Below, piece after piece: positions 28,327 to 37,887 of a stretch of 64,000 bases of DNA; within the stretch, counting starts at the first letter, position 1, and each line of letters starts with the position of its first letter. The stretch spans positions 124,001-188,000 of the forward strand of contig JADJRU010000005.1 of assembly GCA_016712105.1 (NCBI GenBank). The letters are read 5' to 3'. A program made the position numbers and the translations under genes. The notes beneath the pieces were generated by a model. It was not told the DNA's origin and did not search any database. It saw only the letters and a list, made by a program, of their open reading frames with translations. The DNA comes from Ahniella sp. GTDB taxonomy: Bacteria > Pseudomonadota > Gammaproteobacteria > Xanthomonadales > Ahniellaceae.

Positions 28327-29187
28327 ATGGACATCGCACAAGAAATGGTTGGCGAAGTGCTGGTGGTCGGCCCCAAAGGCCGGCTCGACACCGAAACTTC
28401 AGGTGAGCTGGAACTCGCGCTCCACGATGCATTCGAGAGTGGCAAGTTCCATTTCCTGATCGACATGAGCGGCATCGGTTATGTCAGCTCCGCCGGCCTG
28501 CGCGTGCTGTTGTCCATCGCCAAAAAACTCGAATCCGGCATCGGCAGCCTCCGGATCTGTGGCCTCAACCCCACAGTGAAACAAGTCTTCGACCTCTCCG
28601 GCTTCACCTGCCTGTTCAAGATCTCCGGCACCCGCGCCGAAGCCATCAAGATCATGCCGCAAGCCCATGTGGCCGTGGCCCCCAAGCCCGCGCCCGCACC
28701 GGCTCCAGCCCCGACACCCGCACCAGCCCCAACACCAGCCCCGGTCGCCGCAGCACCGGCCCCCGTGGCAGCACCCGCCCCGGCGCGCAGTGCAGCAGAA
28801 CTGCTCGGCGGTGGCGCACCCAAGCCGGCAAACTCAGCCGACCTCGCAGCAAATCTGCTCGGCATCGGCAGAGCCCCAGCGCCCGCGCAAAAACCAGCCA
28901 CCGTCGAACAGGCCACCAACCTGCTGATGCCATCAGTCACCGCCGCGTTGCTGGCCAACCCGCCCGCACCCGCCGCAGCACAACCGGCAGCTCCAGCGCC
29001 TGCGCCGGCCCCAACCCCTGCGCCAGCGCCTGCTCCAGCGCCTGCCCCGGTTGTGGCAAGACCTGCTCCTGCACCCGCAGCACCTGCTGCGCCAGCAGCA
29101 CCAGCACCCCAACCCGCCGCACCCGCAGCCGACAAACCGGCTGGCGAAGCGCCGAAAAAGGGCTCGTGGTCCAAGCTGTTCAAGTAG
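28327..29187 (+). CDS. STAS domain protein with long Pro/Ala-rich tail
   Basis: A 286-residue protein. Residues 1-112 are a STAS (anti-sigma-factor antagonist) domain with GRLDTETSGELELAL and the phosphorylatable-Ser motif IGYVSSAGLRVLL. The rest is low-complexity: two (PAPA)n stretches flank an Ala/Asn segment with repeated motifs SAAELLGGGAPKPA, DLAANLLGIG and ATNLLMP, ending in the basic tail KKGSWSKLFK. STAS proteins sense partners through Ser phosphorylation. Such a tail is unusual; it may be an extended tether presenting short peptide motifs. Third gene of the cNMP-FHA/FHA/STAS set; the acyltransferase frame overlaps its last codons. Confidence 0.85.
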   Translation: MDIAQEMVGEVLVVGPKGRLDTETSGELELALHDAFESGKFHFLIDMSGIGYVSSAGLRVLLSIAKKLESGIGSLRICGLNPTVKQVFDLSGFTCLFKISGTRAEAIKIMPQAHVAVAPKPAPAPAPAPTPAPAPTPAPVAAAPAPVAAPAPARSAAELLGGGAPKPANSADLAANLLGIGRAPAPAQKPATVEQATNLLMPSVTAALLANPPAPAAAQPAAPAPAPAPTPAPAPAPAPAPVVARPAPAPAAPAAPAAPAPQPAAPAADKPAGEAPKKGSWSKLFK

Positions 29188-30275
29188 CTGACTTGACTTC
29201 CAGCTCCAGCGCCACTTCAGAGAAAGTCACCGCGAGCACGATCGAGCGAGAAAATGGCTTTGATTTGTTGCGCCTGCTACTTGCTGTCTGTGTGGTCTTC
29301 TCCCACGCTTTCTTGCTCGGTGGATTCGGAACAGATTGGCTCGATCAGTTTTCGCGGGGCCAAACTTCTGCGGGTGATTTAGGCGTTCTTGGTTTTTTTG
29401 GGTTGAGCGGTTTTCTGATCACCCAGAGTTTTATCCGACAACCTAATGCAAGGTTCTTTCTTGCGTCCCGATTCCTGAGGATATTTCCGGGATTCTTGTT
29501 GGCGCTGGTCCTGGCAGCTTTCTTGTTCGCGCCTTTGATCTCTTGGGCCAGTCCGGCCAATAACAACTGGGATTTCGTAAAGGCGACGCAGTATGTCATT
29601 CAAAATTCTCTTGTTCAGGTATCCACGTGGACAGTCGGTGACGAACTCGCTGGCCTGCCATATATGGGATCACTCAATGGCCCACTCTGGTCACTCTGGC
29701 CCGAGTTGCTTTGTTACGGCTTTGTGCTGATCTTTGGAATCACCGGATTGCTTGATCGAAAAGCAGGAAATGCCGTGTTGGTTTTCCTGTGTCTGTTGGT
29801 ATTCCACATTGCACGTGAATTGAATCAATCCCTTCCGAACTTGATACCTGCCCCCATAACGCTGAGTGGCTTCAGTCCCCTGTTCCTGGCGTTCAGCGCG
29901 GGAGCGCTTTTCGCGATTTATCGCGATCATTTTGTGTGGAGTGGAAGGCAAGCCTTGCTCTGGTCGGTACTGGCGATCGCGACACTGCGCTGGGGCGGAT
30001 GGGACATTGCCGGCCCAATCATTCTCACAATCACGCTGATCCAGGCCTCGCAATCGATTCGGATCAGATTACCGGCCGACATTTCCTACGGCCTATACCT
30101 GCTGCACTTCCCAATTCTTCACTTTCTGTCTGCAGCGGGTATTCACCAAAAAGGCTTTGCCGTTTATCTTGCTGCAGCACTCGCAATCTCTGCTTCCTTC
30201 GCGTGCTTGAGTTGGTATTTCCTGGAGAAACCGCTTCTTCGCCTCAAGTCGCATCCATTCGTGCGCGGCAACTGA
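29166..30275 (+). CDS. Acyltransferase 3 (OafA/YrhL-like) membrane protein
   Basis: A 369-residue integral membrane protein with about ten helices and the acyltransferase-3 signature: FDLLRLLLAVCVVFSHAFLL (catalytic His), FFGLSGFLITQSF and RFLRIFPGF. It likely O-acetylates or O-acylates a cell-surface glycan from the cytoplasmic acyl-CoA pool. The start is uncertain: GTG 29166 overlaps the STAS gene by 22 bases, and TTG 29193 is an alternative. Local GC falls below that of the preceding genes, consistent with the border of the polysaccharide locus. No frame break. Confidence 0.87.
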   Translation: MVQAVQVADLTSSSSATSEKVTASTIERENGFDLLRLLLAVCVVFSHAFLLGGFGTDWLDQFSRGQTSAGDLGVLGFFGLSGFLITQSFIRQPNARFFLASRFLRIFPGFLLALVLAAFLFAPLISWASPANNNWDFVKATQYVIQNSLVQVSTWTVGDELAGLPYMGSLNGPLWSLWPELLCYGFVLIFGITGLLDRKAGNAVLVFLCLLVFHIARELNQSLPNLIPAPITLSGFSPLFLAFSAGALFAIYRDHFVWSGRQALLWSVLAIATLRWGGWDIAGPIILTITLIQASQSIRIRLPADISYGLYLLHFPILHFLSAAGIHQKGFAVYLAAALAISASFACLSWYFLEKPLLRLKSHPFVRGN

Positions 30276-30364
30276 AGATTCGAACCGGACTTTCGCCCTG
30301 CGACCAGCGGCCGAGACTCCGTTCAACCCTTGAACGAATGACGCCTTTACGCTAGCGTCCAAGG

Positions 30365-30897
30365 ATGACTGAGAGTGCCAAAGAGGCATGGTTCGCCGTG
30401 CTGACAAAACCGCGTGCCGAATCGATTGCCAGCACTCACCTGCGGCGACAAGGCTTCGAAGTACTCGACTGTCGCCTTCGCAAGAGTCGGCCCGGTACCG
30501 AAGGCCTGCGTGAACAGGTCGAACCCTTGTTCCCCGATACATCTTCATGCGCTCCTGTGCCAGCGGACAGACCCTCGGCCCAGTGCGCTCAACGCGTGGC
30601 GTCGCAGGGGTAGTCCGATTCGGCACCAGAACGCCCACCGTACCGGAAGCAGTCATCGACGCCCTCCGCGCCAGACAAGACAACAACGGCTATGTCCTGC
30701 TCGACCCCCCGGGATCGATGAAAGCGGGCGACCGCGTACAAGTCAGACAAGGCCCGCTGTACGGACTCGAAGGTATATTCGAGAGCGAGTGCAGCCTCAA
30801 CCGAGTGCGCCTCCTCGTAGAAGTGCTTGGCGCACCTGTGCGAGTCACACTTCCAAAATCCCAGTTGGCGCGCAGCCTGAACACCGACTGGACCTGA
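30365..30897 (+). pseudogene. rfaH: RfaH/NusG-family antiterminator, one frameshift
   Basis: An NGN domain begins at ATG 30365 (KEAWFAVLTKPRAESIASTH, LRRQGFEVLDCRLRKSRPG) and continues in the +1 frame (RYIFMRSCASGQTLGPVRST, GVAGVVRFG), ending with a KOW domain (MKAGDRVQVRQGPLYGLEGI). Together they give about 177 residues, the RfaH length. The break is at about 30531-30534, where ttcccc would need one more C to read FPRYIF. RfaH-type proteins enter RNA polymerase at ops sites and keep long surface-polysaccharide operons transcribed; an ops match lies 130 bases past the stop. Its position at the head of the locus favours RfaH over general NusG. Confidence 0.82.
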
Positions 30898-31027
30898 TTT
30901 AGTACCACCGCAATAACACCGAACACCCCGGCGACTACGCAACACCAGCCGCCAACCAAGAAACATGCCGACCCAACGGCCACAATCCAAGCAAGGCAAC
31001 GGCAACATGGCACGCCCGGCGCTGAAG

Positions 31028-31039
31028 GGCGGTAGCGTG
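31028..31039 (+). promoter_or_regulatory. ops element (RfaH recruitment site)
   Basis: The bases GGCGGTAGCGTG are identical to the 12-base ops core, on the coding strand, 131 bases after the rfaH stop and 67 bases before the preferred start of the MarR-type gene. The preceding gg gives GGGCGGTAGCGTG as at the end of JUMPstart sequences. It sits ahead of more than 20 co-directional polysaccharide genes, where an ops element is expected. Confidence 0.72.
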
Positions 31040-31105
31040 GCTGGCGCTGGCGAAATCGGATCAAAGACGCATTCGTCGAAGCGGAACGGCAGGCAGGACA
31101 GTGTC

Positions 31106-31438
31106 TTGCGTGACGCTGAGTTGCTAGTACTCCGTCTCGTTGAAACCAATCCTAGAATCAGTCAGCGTGAAATCGCTGAAAAACTCAATGTAAGTTTGGG
31201 CAAAGCCAACTATTGCGTCCGCGCCCTGATCGATCTGGGTTGGCTGAAAATCCGTAATTTTGGAAGCAGCCCCAACAAGATTGGCTACGCCTACGCACTC
31301 ACGGCCACGGGACTGCGCGAACGCGTACAAGAGACATCCAGATTTCTGGAAAAGAAGCGTGCCGAATACGAAGCTTTGCGCGCGGAAATCGAACAACTCG
31401 AAGAGTCGCTGAGCCAACAGGGAGTCAAGAGGCCATGA
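31106..31438 (+). CDS. EPS-associated MarR-family transcriptional regulator
   Basis: A winged-helix protein: LVETNPRISQREIAEKLNVS then LGKANYCVRALIDLGWLKIR, followed by a C-terminal coiled coil (RFLEKKRAEYEALRAEIEQL), the pattern of the small MarR-type regulators found at EPS loci. Family members have about 105-115 residues; TTG 31106 gives 110 and has AGGA seven bases upstream. ATG 31007 or 30965 would add a Gly/Ser-rich head that also encodes the ops site, so I prefer the later start. Its stop overlaps the next ATG (ATGA at 31435). It presumably regulates the locus. Confidence 0.82.
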   Translation: MRDAELLVLRLVETNPRISQREIAEKLNVSLGKANYCVRALIDLGWLKIRNFGSSPNKIGYAYALTATGLRERVQETSRFLEKKRAEYEALRAEIEQLEESLSQQGVKRP

Positions 31439-32718
31439 CGCCAGAAGTCTCCCGTCCGCGCATCGCCGTGATCGGTCTCGGATACGTCGGACTTCCGTTG
31501 GCGCTTGAGCTTCGAGACCATTTCGAAGTTCTTGGGTTCGATCTCAAGACCAAACGGATCGAAGAACTAAGCGCAGGCGTTGACCGCTCGGGCGAAACAC
31601 ATTCAGAACGGCTCAAGGCACACCGAAACCTGAAGTTCACGGCCGACCCGGAACGACTGAAGGAATGCAACGTTTTCATCATCGCCGTACCGACACCAGT
31701 GAATACGGCTCGCCTCCCGGATCTCGGCCCGCTGCTGCAGGCCTCTGAATCCGTTGGCAGGTCCATGGGACCGGGGAGTTTGATCATTTACGAATCCACG
31801 GTTTATCCGGGTGCTACGGAAGAAGAATGTGTCCCAGTCCTCGAACGCTTTTCGGGACTGTCGTTCAATCGCGACTTTCACGTGGGCTACTCACCGGAGC
31901 GGATCAACCCCGGTGACTTGAGCAAAGGCATCGCAGACATCGTCAAGATCACTTCCGGTTCCACGCCTGAAGCTGCCGAGCGGGTCGATGCGATCTATCG
32001 TCGAATCATCAAGGCGGGCACGTGCCTGGTCTCAAGCATCAAAGTCGCCGAAGCTGCAAAAGCCGTCGAAAATACCCAACGCGACATCAACATTGCCTTC
32101 GCAAACGAACTGGCGACGATCTTCAACAAGATGGAGATCGACACAAACGAAGTGCTGCGCGCCGCAGGAACCAAATGGAATTTCGTGCCTGTCCGCCCCG
32201 GGCTCGTGGGCGGGCATTGTATCGGGGTCGACCCCTACTACTTGATCCACAAGGCCAAAGCTGTCGGCGCCAACCCCCGCCTGATCGAGGCTGCGCGCCG
32301 CATCAACGATTCTATGTCGGACTTTGTGATCGACCGATTCGCGCAGTTGGCGCAGAGGCGCGGGCAAGACCTGGCAATCATGGACATCCTGATATTGGGC
32401 GTCACGTTCAAAGAGAATTGTGCGGACGTGCGCAATACCCGAGTCGCCGAAATCGTCAATGCGCTCGCGGCCCGATGCAAATCGGTGAGCCTTCATGATC
32501 CGGTGGCGGATGCCGAAGAAGTGCGATCGGAGCTCGGCCTGGAGCTTGCTCCCTGGCCAAACGACAACCGATTTGATGCCGCAATTCTCGCCGTTTCTCA
32601 TTCACTGTTTGTCTCGCCGGATTTCAGCGTCGACGATGTTCTGAGGCCCGGTGGTTGGGTACTGGACGTCAAAGGGGTGATACCCAAGTCCGGAAGAGTG
32701 TCGGGATTGTCCGTTTGA
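31435..32718 (+). CDS. tviB: UDP-N-acetylglucosamine C-6 dehydrogenase, TviB/WbpA type
   Basis: A 427-residue NAD-dependent dehydrogenase oxidising UDP-GlcNAc (or a related UDP-HexNAc) to the uronic acid. N-terminal Rossmann motif IGLGYVGLPLA, IIAVPTPV, the central EAAKAVENTQRDINIA and the catalytic-Cys motif GGHCIGVDPYYL typify the TviB/WbpA branch rather than UDP-glucose dehydrogenases. It is first after the regulator, overlapping it by four bases, and supplies an amino-uronic acid precursor. No TviC-like epimerase is in the window, so the product may be used directly. No frame break. Confidence 0.92.
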   Translation: MTPEVSRPRIAVIGLGYVGLPLALELRDHFEVLGFDLKTKRIEELSAGVDRSGETHSERLKAHRNLKFTADPERLKECNVFIIAVPTPVNTARLPDLGPLLQASESVGRSMGPGSLIIYESTVYPGATEEECVPVLERFSGLSFNRDFHVGYSPERINPGDLSKGIADIVKITSGSTPEAAERVDAIYRRIIKAGTCLVSSIKVAEAAKAVENTQRDINIAFANELATIFNKMEIDTNEVLRAAGTKWNFVPVRPGLVGGHCIGVDPYYLIHKAKAVGANPRLIEAARRINDSMSDFVIDRFAQLAQRRGQDLAIMDILILGVTFKENCADVRNTRVAEIVNALAARCKSVSLHDPVADAEEVRSELGLELAPWPNDNRFDAAILAVSHSLFVSPDFSVDDVLRPGGWVLDVKGVIPKSGRVSGLSV

Positions 32719-32720
32719 AC

Positions 32721-33603
32721 ATGAAGGCACCAGTTTCAGTTGGGCACCGAGTCGGACCTTTCCAATACTTGCGCCGACTCACTGCACGACGACTCATTCC
32801 GATCCTTCGCCGACTGGCACTTCGTGGACTCGACCATAGAGCCGCCATGTTCATCAACCCTGATGACCATGTCGGCAGGACGATCATGTGCGACGGGCTA
32901 TACGAGCGTGATGACCTAACCGCCTTGCGAGCGTTCGCAGGCAACCGGGGACTATCGAGTGTCTTCATCGACATCGGCGCCAACATCGGTAACCACACTC
33001 GCACTGTGCAATCAGTTTGATCGCACGATTTGCTACGAACCCCACCCTGTGACCTCTTTGATCCTGCAGGCCAATGTCACACGCTCAACCAAGCGCTCGG
33101 CTATCACTACGCGACAATTGGCCTTGGGTGATACAACTGGGCAGATCGGGCTGCGGGACATCGATCCAGAGAATGCCGGTTCAGCTCGCATCGCATCCGG
33201 TGAGACCAGTTCGGACTTCCTGATCGACGTCACGACCGCAGACCTGGATTTGTCGCTGATCCTCAAAGAAGGCGAACGTATTGATCTGGTGAAGATTGAT
33301 GTGGAAGGTTTCGAACCCAACGTGATCCGGGGCATGCAGGCGCACCTTCGGCAGCATCAGCCTGTGGTGGTGTTTGAATCCTCCGACGCGCCTTCGTATC
33401 AGGCCATTCACCCAGAACTTTCAGATCTCGGATATCGATCATTTCATGCGTTCTCCGACAATCAGACTTCAAACCGATTGCTCCGGTTCTTGCGCAAGAT
33501 GGTCTTTGGCTATGAACTGCGACTGACTGCTCTCACCACGACACCAGATCATTTTGTCTCCATGGCCATCGCGCTTCCACAGCGTTTGGTCAGTCTGCCA
33601 TGA
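32721..33603 (+). pseudogene. FkbM-family methyltransferase, one frameshift
   Basis: ATG 32721 follows the tviB stop directly. The first frame gives VFIDIGANIGNHT (SAM-binding motif I); from about 32997 the +1 frame continues LALCNQFDRTICYEPHP, then LVKIDVEGFEPNVIRGM and VVVFESSDAPSYQ. The join needs one extra base in the ccacact context. Total about 293 residues. FkbM proteins O-methylate sugars or lipids; here probably a residue of the polysaccharide. Confidence 0.8.
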
Positions 33604-33670
33604 CATCCATGTTCGAAATCGGAACGATGCCAAGGATGGACTCATCGTTTAGGCGCGGCGGCGGCTGCAG

Positions 33671-34477
33671 TTGAGCTTTCTCGATCGCCTATTCCTTCAG
33701 TTGTACCGCCGAAAAATGCGAGGCGCCGTCCGGCTTGCCGGGTGGCTCGGCATTGGCGGCAATGGCGGTCGTCTGATCAGGATTCGCACGCGTTATGGAT
33801 CACGTTTCGACCTCGACCCCTTTGAGTACATTGACTCACATGTTTTGCGCGAAGGGTTCTACGAATCCGAAGTCTTCGAGGCCGCACTTGGTGCCATGCC
33901 GCAGAACGGCATGTTCTGGGACGTTGGCGCAAACATCGGACTTCATGCGGTCTCGATGGCCCATTGCCTGCCTGGCTCCAGATGCGTCGCGTTTGAGCCC
34001 AGCCCCCGAGAATTCGTGCGCCTCGCTCGGTCAATCGAGCTGAACTCTGGCAGAGTCCAGGCCCTACCACTCGGATTGTCCGATCAGGAAGCCTTGTTGC
34101 CTTTTCATGTATGCCAAACCAATTCAGGCCGAAACGGACTGCACGCCTGGGGTGAGCAATCCATGTACACCACCACGCTGGCGTCCATTGCGCGGGCTGA
34201 CGATTTGGTCGACCGCGGCCTGCTTGACGCGCCGAATGTCGTAAAGATCGATGTCGAGGGTGCCGAGCTCGCAGTGCTTCAGGGCATGACAGGGATCCTA
34301 GCGAGACCGGAATGCCGGGCAATCGTGATCGAGGCCGGGCTTGATGCCCTCAGTCGGGAACACCCGATCAACATCCTCCTGACGAACGCGGGATTCCAGA
34401 TGCGAAGACTCGAGCGCAGGGAACAAACTTCGCATGATCTCGACAACTTCATTGCCGAACGTGTTGCGTGTTCCTGA
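33671..34477 (+). CDS. FkbM-family methyltransferase
   Basis: A 268-residue methyltransferase from TTG 33671 with FWDVGANIGLHAVSMA (motif I), CVAFEPSP (motif II) and VVKIDVEGAELAVLQGM, the FkbM hallmark. It is a different subfamily from the gene just upstream (less than half of the positions agree by eye), so the two are not a recent duplication. Intact frame among broken neighbours; 67-base gap before it. Confidence 0.86.
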   Translation: MSFLDRLFLQLYRRKMRGAVRLAGWLGIGGNGGRLIRIRTRYGSRFDLDPFEYIDSHVLREGFYESEVFEAALGAMPQNGMFWDVGANIGLHAVSMAHCLPGSRCVAFEPSPREFVRLARSIELNSGRVQALPLGLSDQEALLPFHVCQTNSGRNGLHAWGEQSMYTTTLASIARADDLVDRGLLDAPNVVKIDVEGAELAVLQGMTGILARPECRAIVIEAGLDALSREHPINILLTNAGFQMRRLERREQTSHDLDNFIAERVACS

Positions 34478-34501
34478 CCAAAGACTTCGGGGCGCCCGTC
34501 C

Positions 34502-35343
34502 GTGACTGACGAGTTGGCCGCGGGGTCGGCTTCACCCGAACCAAGAATCCATTCGCTGGATGCCGCACGTGGTATCGCTGCCCTATTGGTCGCCGTTTTT
34601 CATTTCGGCGGGCGCGCGCCCATGAACAGTGCCCCTTGGCTCGCCCCAATCGAACAGTTTGCTTGGGTCGGCGTAGAAGCTTTTTTTGTGGTCAGCGGCT
34701 TTATTGTGCCGGCTTCCTTCCTCGCTTTCGGAGCCACCTACCAGGCATCCTCGATGTTTCTCGGTAGACGCCTCGCACGACTCTACGGCCCATTCCTGGT
34801 GGCCATGGGATTGGGCATTGCGCTCCATGTGATGAGTAGTTGGTTGCCGGGTTATCGGGGTGCTGGTGAGCCATGGCCAAAACCCACGGAATTGCTGTGT
34901 AACCTCGGTTATGTCTGCGGCATCGCTGGAATGGACTGGATCAATCCGGTCTTTTGGTCTCTCGCAATCGAGATACAGTTTTACCTATTGCTGATGCTCA
35001 TTATCCCCTGGTCAAGATCGTCACAGGCAATTGTTCTCGGCATCCTTGTAGCACTGTCCATGTTATCCGTTGTTTCCTGGCTCCACATTCTCTGGTCTTT
35101 CATTTCCTACCCCTGTTTGCACTGGGTTGGATTGCCTGGTGCCACTTCAGCAAACGACTGAACGCCACGACGTTGGTGCTGACATCGGCCCTTGTTCTGG
35201 CCCTTGTCTGGAAGGCCAACGGCACGATCGCCACGGCGGCCTCAATCGCGACAGTACTCGTCATCGTGTTCTGGAAACACCCTCCTTCATGGGTTACTTG
35301 GCTCGGCACGATCTCCTATTCGCTTTACTTGATTCACGTTCCG
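34502..35343 (+). pseudogene. Acyltransferase 3 family protein, frameshifted and C-terminally truncated
   Basis: From GTG 34502: SLDAARGIAALLVAVFHFGG (catalytic His), EAFFVVSGFIV and FWSLAIEIQFYLLL are acyltransferase-3 features. Near 35100 (after ggtcttt) the frame slips to FHFLPLFALGWIAWCHFSKR and ends with TISYSLYLIHVP, normally followed by one or two more helices. Instead the sequence switches to the middle of the asparagine-synthase N-domain. About 60-80 C-terminal residues are missing together with the next gene's start. Confidence 0.78.
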
Positions 35344-37125
35344 ACGGGACCACATGTCCGCTCGCGGACCCGATGGAGCAGGCGAGTGGATCTCCGGAGA
35401 TGGCCGAGTCGGGCTTGGGCACCGGCGACTTTCGATTATCGATCTCGATGCGCGAGCAGCACAACCCATGGTGTCTTCGAACGGCCGGCTGCGCATCGTA
35501 TTCAACGGAGAGATCTACAACTATCGCGAACTGCGACAACGGCTCGAACGGGCTGGGGCTACGTTTCGAACCCAATCTGATACCGAAGTCTTATTGGCCG
35601 GATTCGAGGCCATGGGCACCGACTGGTTCCGCGAGTTGCGTGGCATGTATGCCTTCGCACTCCACGACGAGGTGGCAGGCCGAATGTTTCTGGTTCGCGA
35701 CCCTTATGGCATCAAGCCGCTTTACTATGCAGACGATGGCTGGACCATTCGCGCGGCCTCGCAAGTCAAGGCACTCCTCGCCGGTGGTGCCATTTCTGCG
35801 CAGAAGGAGCCGGCGGGCCTCGCAGGCTTCCTGATGTTCGGCAGCGTGCCGGATCCGTTCACCTGCTATCAAGCGATTCGCGCAGTACCCGCCGGCACCT
35901 GCATTGAAGTCGATTCGTTCGGCATCCGCCGATACCTGAGGTTTGCCGACCATGCACTCGAACTGTCGAGTTCCGAACTGGATACCGCGGCCGCCTCCGA
36001 TGTCGCCGACGTCCTGCGCACTGCAGTAATGGAAAGTGTCCGTGCACACATGGTTGCCGACGTTCCGATCGGAACTTTCCTCTCTGGAGGAATCGACTCT
36101 GGCGCCCTGCTTGGCTTGATGAGGGACACCACCTCAGACCCCCTGTTTGCCAGCACGATCGTTTTCGAGGAGTTTTGTAACAGCGACCTCGACGAATCGA
36201 GCCTGGCGAGCCAATGCGCCGAGCGCTATGGTGTCGAGCATCGCAAGAGACTCGTCCGGACAACCGAGCTCGAAGAAGACCTGCCAAAGATTCTCTCCGC
36301 CATGGATCAACCATCGATCGATGGCATCAACACCTGGTTCGCCGCGAAGGCCTGCCGAGAGCAGGGGCTCAAAGTTGCCATCAGTGGCATTGGCGGTGAT
36401 GAATTGCTCGGGGGCTATCCGAGCTTTCGAAGCGTGCCCCAGTGGCATCGGTGGAGTCGTTGGCCACGAAAGTCCCGGGATTGGGGCGGGCCCTGCGTGT
36501 CGCTTCGCTCCCGCTGCTTCGAAAACGGCAGCCCAACCAAGCGCGTGCCTCCGGCATGATCGAGTTTGCTGGAACCTACGGCGGTGCTTACATGCTTCGC
36601 CGAGGACTGTTCATCCCATTCGAGCTGCCGGACCTCATTGGCGAGGACATGGCGCGCGAGGGACTACATCGTCTTGCTGCCCTTTCACGTTTGAATGCCG
36701 AACTCATTCCCGACCCAGGTTCCGACTTTGCTCGTGTCCTCTGCCTCGAGTCCAGCTGGTACCTGCGCAATCAGTTGCTTCGCGATAGCGACTGGGCGTC
36801 CATGGCTCATTCAATCGAGCTGCGTACTCCACTGGTCGATTGGCAACTGTTCAGATCGCTCGCACCCCATATCCGAAATGGCAACCTTGCAGGCGGAAAA
36901 CTCAGTCTGGCTGCTGCGCCGAGCAAACCCTTGCCGACTTCCATCGTTGCCCGCGCCAAAACAGGTTTCGTGGCACCGCTGGTGCACTCTCCATGGCCAG
37001 AAGAAATGACTCGAACGAACCCCGCCAGCAGAACCTCCGCGGCTGGGTTCTCTCCGGGTCGCTTCCGATTGCCTGCGAGAAACCTGGCTGCATACATCTG
37101 GCATGCGCAGGAGCTAGCGACATGA
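35344..37125 (+). pseudogene. Asparagine-synthase-like amidotransferase, headless and frameshifted
   Basis: The first preserved residues are MSARGPDGAGEW (35354), then LGHRRLSIIDLDARAAQPM, the glutaminase domain without its first ~45 residues, so the N-terminal catalytic Cys is absent. The synthetase domain has the PP-loop SGGIDSGALLGL and ISGIGGDELLGGYPSF. At about 36445 the frame shifts to continue to TGFVAPLVHSPWPEE and a stop at 37125. Such AsnB paralogues in glycan loci amidate sugar uronic acids, which would fit the TviB product. Overlaps the next start by three bases. Confidence 0.8.
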
Positions 37126-37887
37126 TCGCGTCGGTGGTCATTCCCGCGTTCAATCGAATCGGGCACCAACTGGACACGCTGAGGTCGGCTTTGCGCTTTG
37201 GAGAGCTTGAGTGAACCCGCCGAAGTAGTACTGGGTCGATGATGGTTCGAGCATTCCGTTGAGCCGAACTCGACCTGCTGAGACCGTCTTCAGGGCGCGC
37301 AGAACTCGTGCACCGCCGGCAAGCCAACAGCGGATCGGTGGCAGCTCAGCTTCGGCTGAACGGTTGCCGAGTCGCTCGAGGTGACTCGGTCCAGTTTTCG
37401 GACGCGGACGACCTGATCACCTCGGACAGATTTTCCATCCAGATTGCAACCATGCGCTCATCTGACGCAGTAACGTCAGCCTGCACGATCTTCTCCGCAT
37501 CGGATTCCGTCAACGAGCGCAGTGTGTTCGATGCTGCGCCGCCCAGCACACCCGAAGCTCGGCCGCTGATCGAATGACTGCCGCGCTCCACCTACCCAAA
37601 GCCGAAATGCCAGATCGCTGGATCGACGTTGCTGCCCTTTGCAGTTGGAGCAGGTTGCCGAAGGGCTGCATTCGCCGGTATCAGGGCCGCCCCTTGGAAA
37701 TCTGGCGAGAAGCACGAACTGCAGCGCCCGAAGACTTAAACGGCCCAAGGTTCGTGCAATTGGCATTGTTTCTGGTCACTGAGCGCACCGCGTATTGGCG
37801 CCGTACATTGCGCGGGCACCGATATGATTCGTGCAGGGCGCCGAGCACAGGCGAGATACTGAAATTGGCTCAGACGAGTGTGTGCCA
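37123..37887 (+). pseudogene. Family 2 glycosyltransferase, heavily frame-broken
   Basis: ATG 37123 begins IASVVIPAFNRIG, a GT2 start, then breaks near 37190. VHRRQANSGS and VQFSDADDLITSDRF (donor/metal-binding region) follow in another frame at about 37305-37440, and ATMRSSDA, IFSASDSVNERSVFD after that, with a stop at 37577. The last 300 bases (for example KPKCQIAGS, LEIWREARTAAPEDL) are GT2-like but split over at least three frames. It is the most damaged gene of the locus. Confidence 0.62.
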
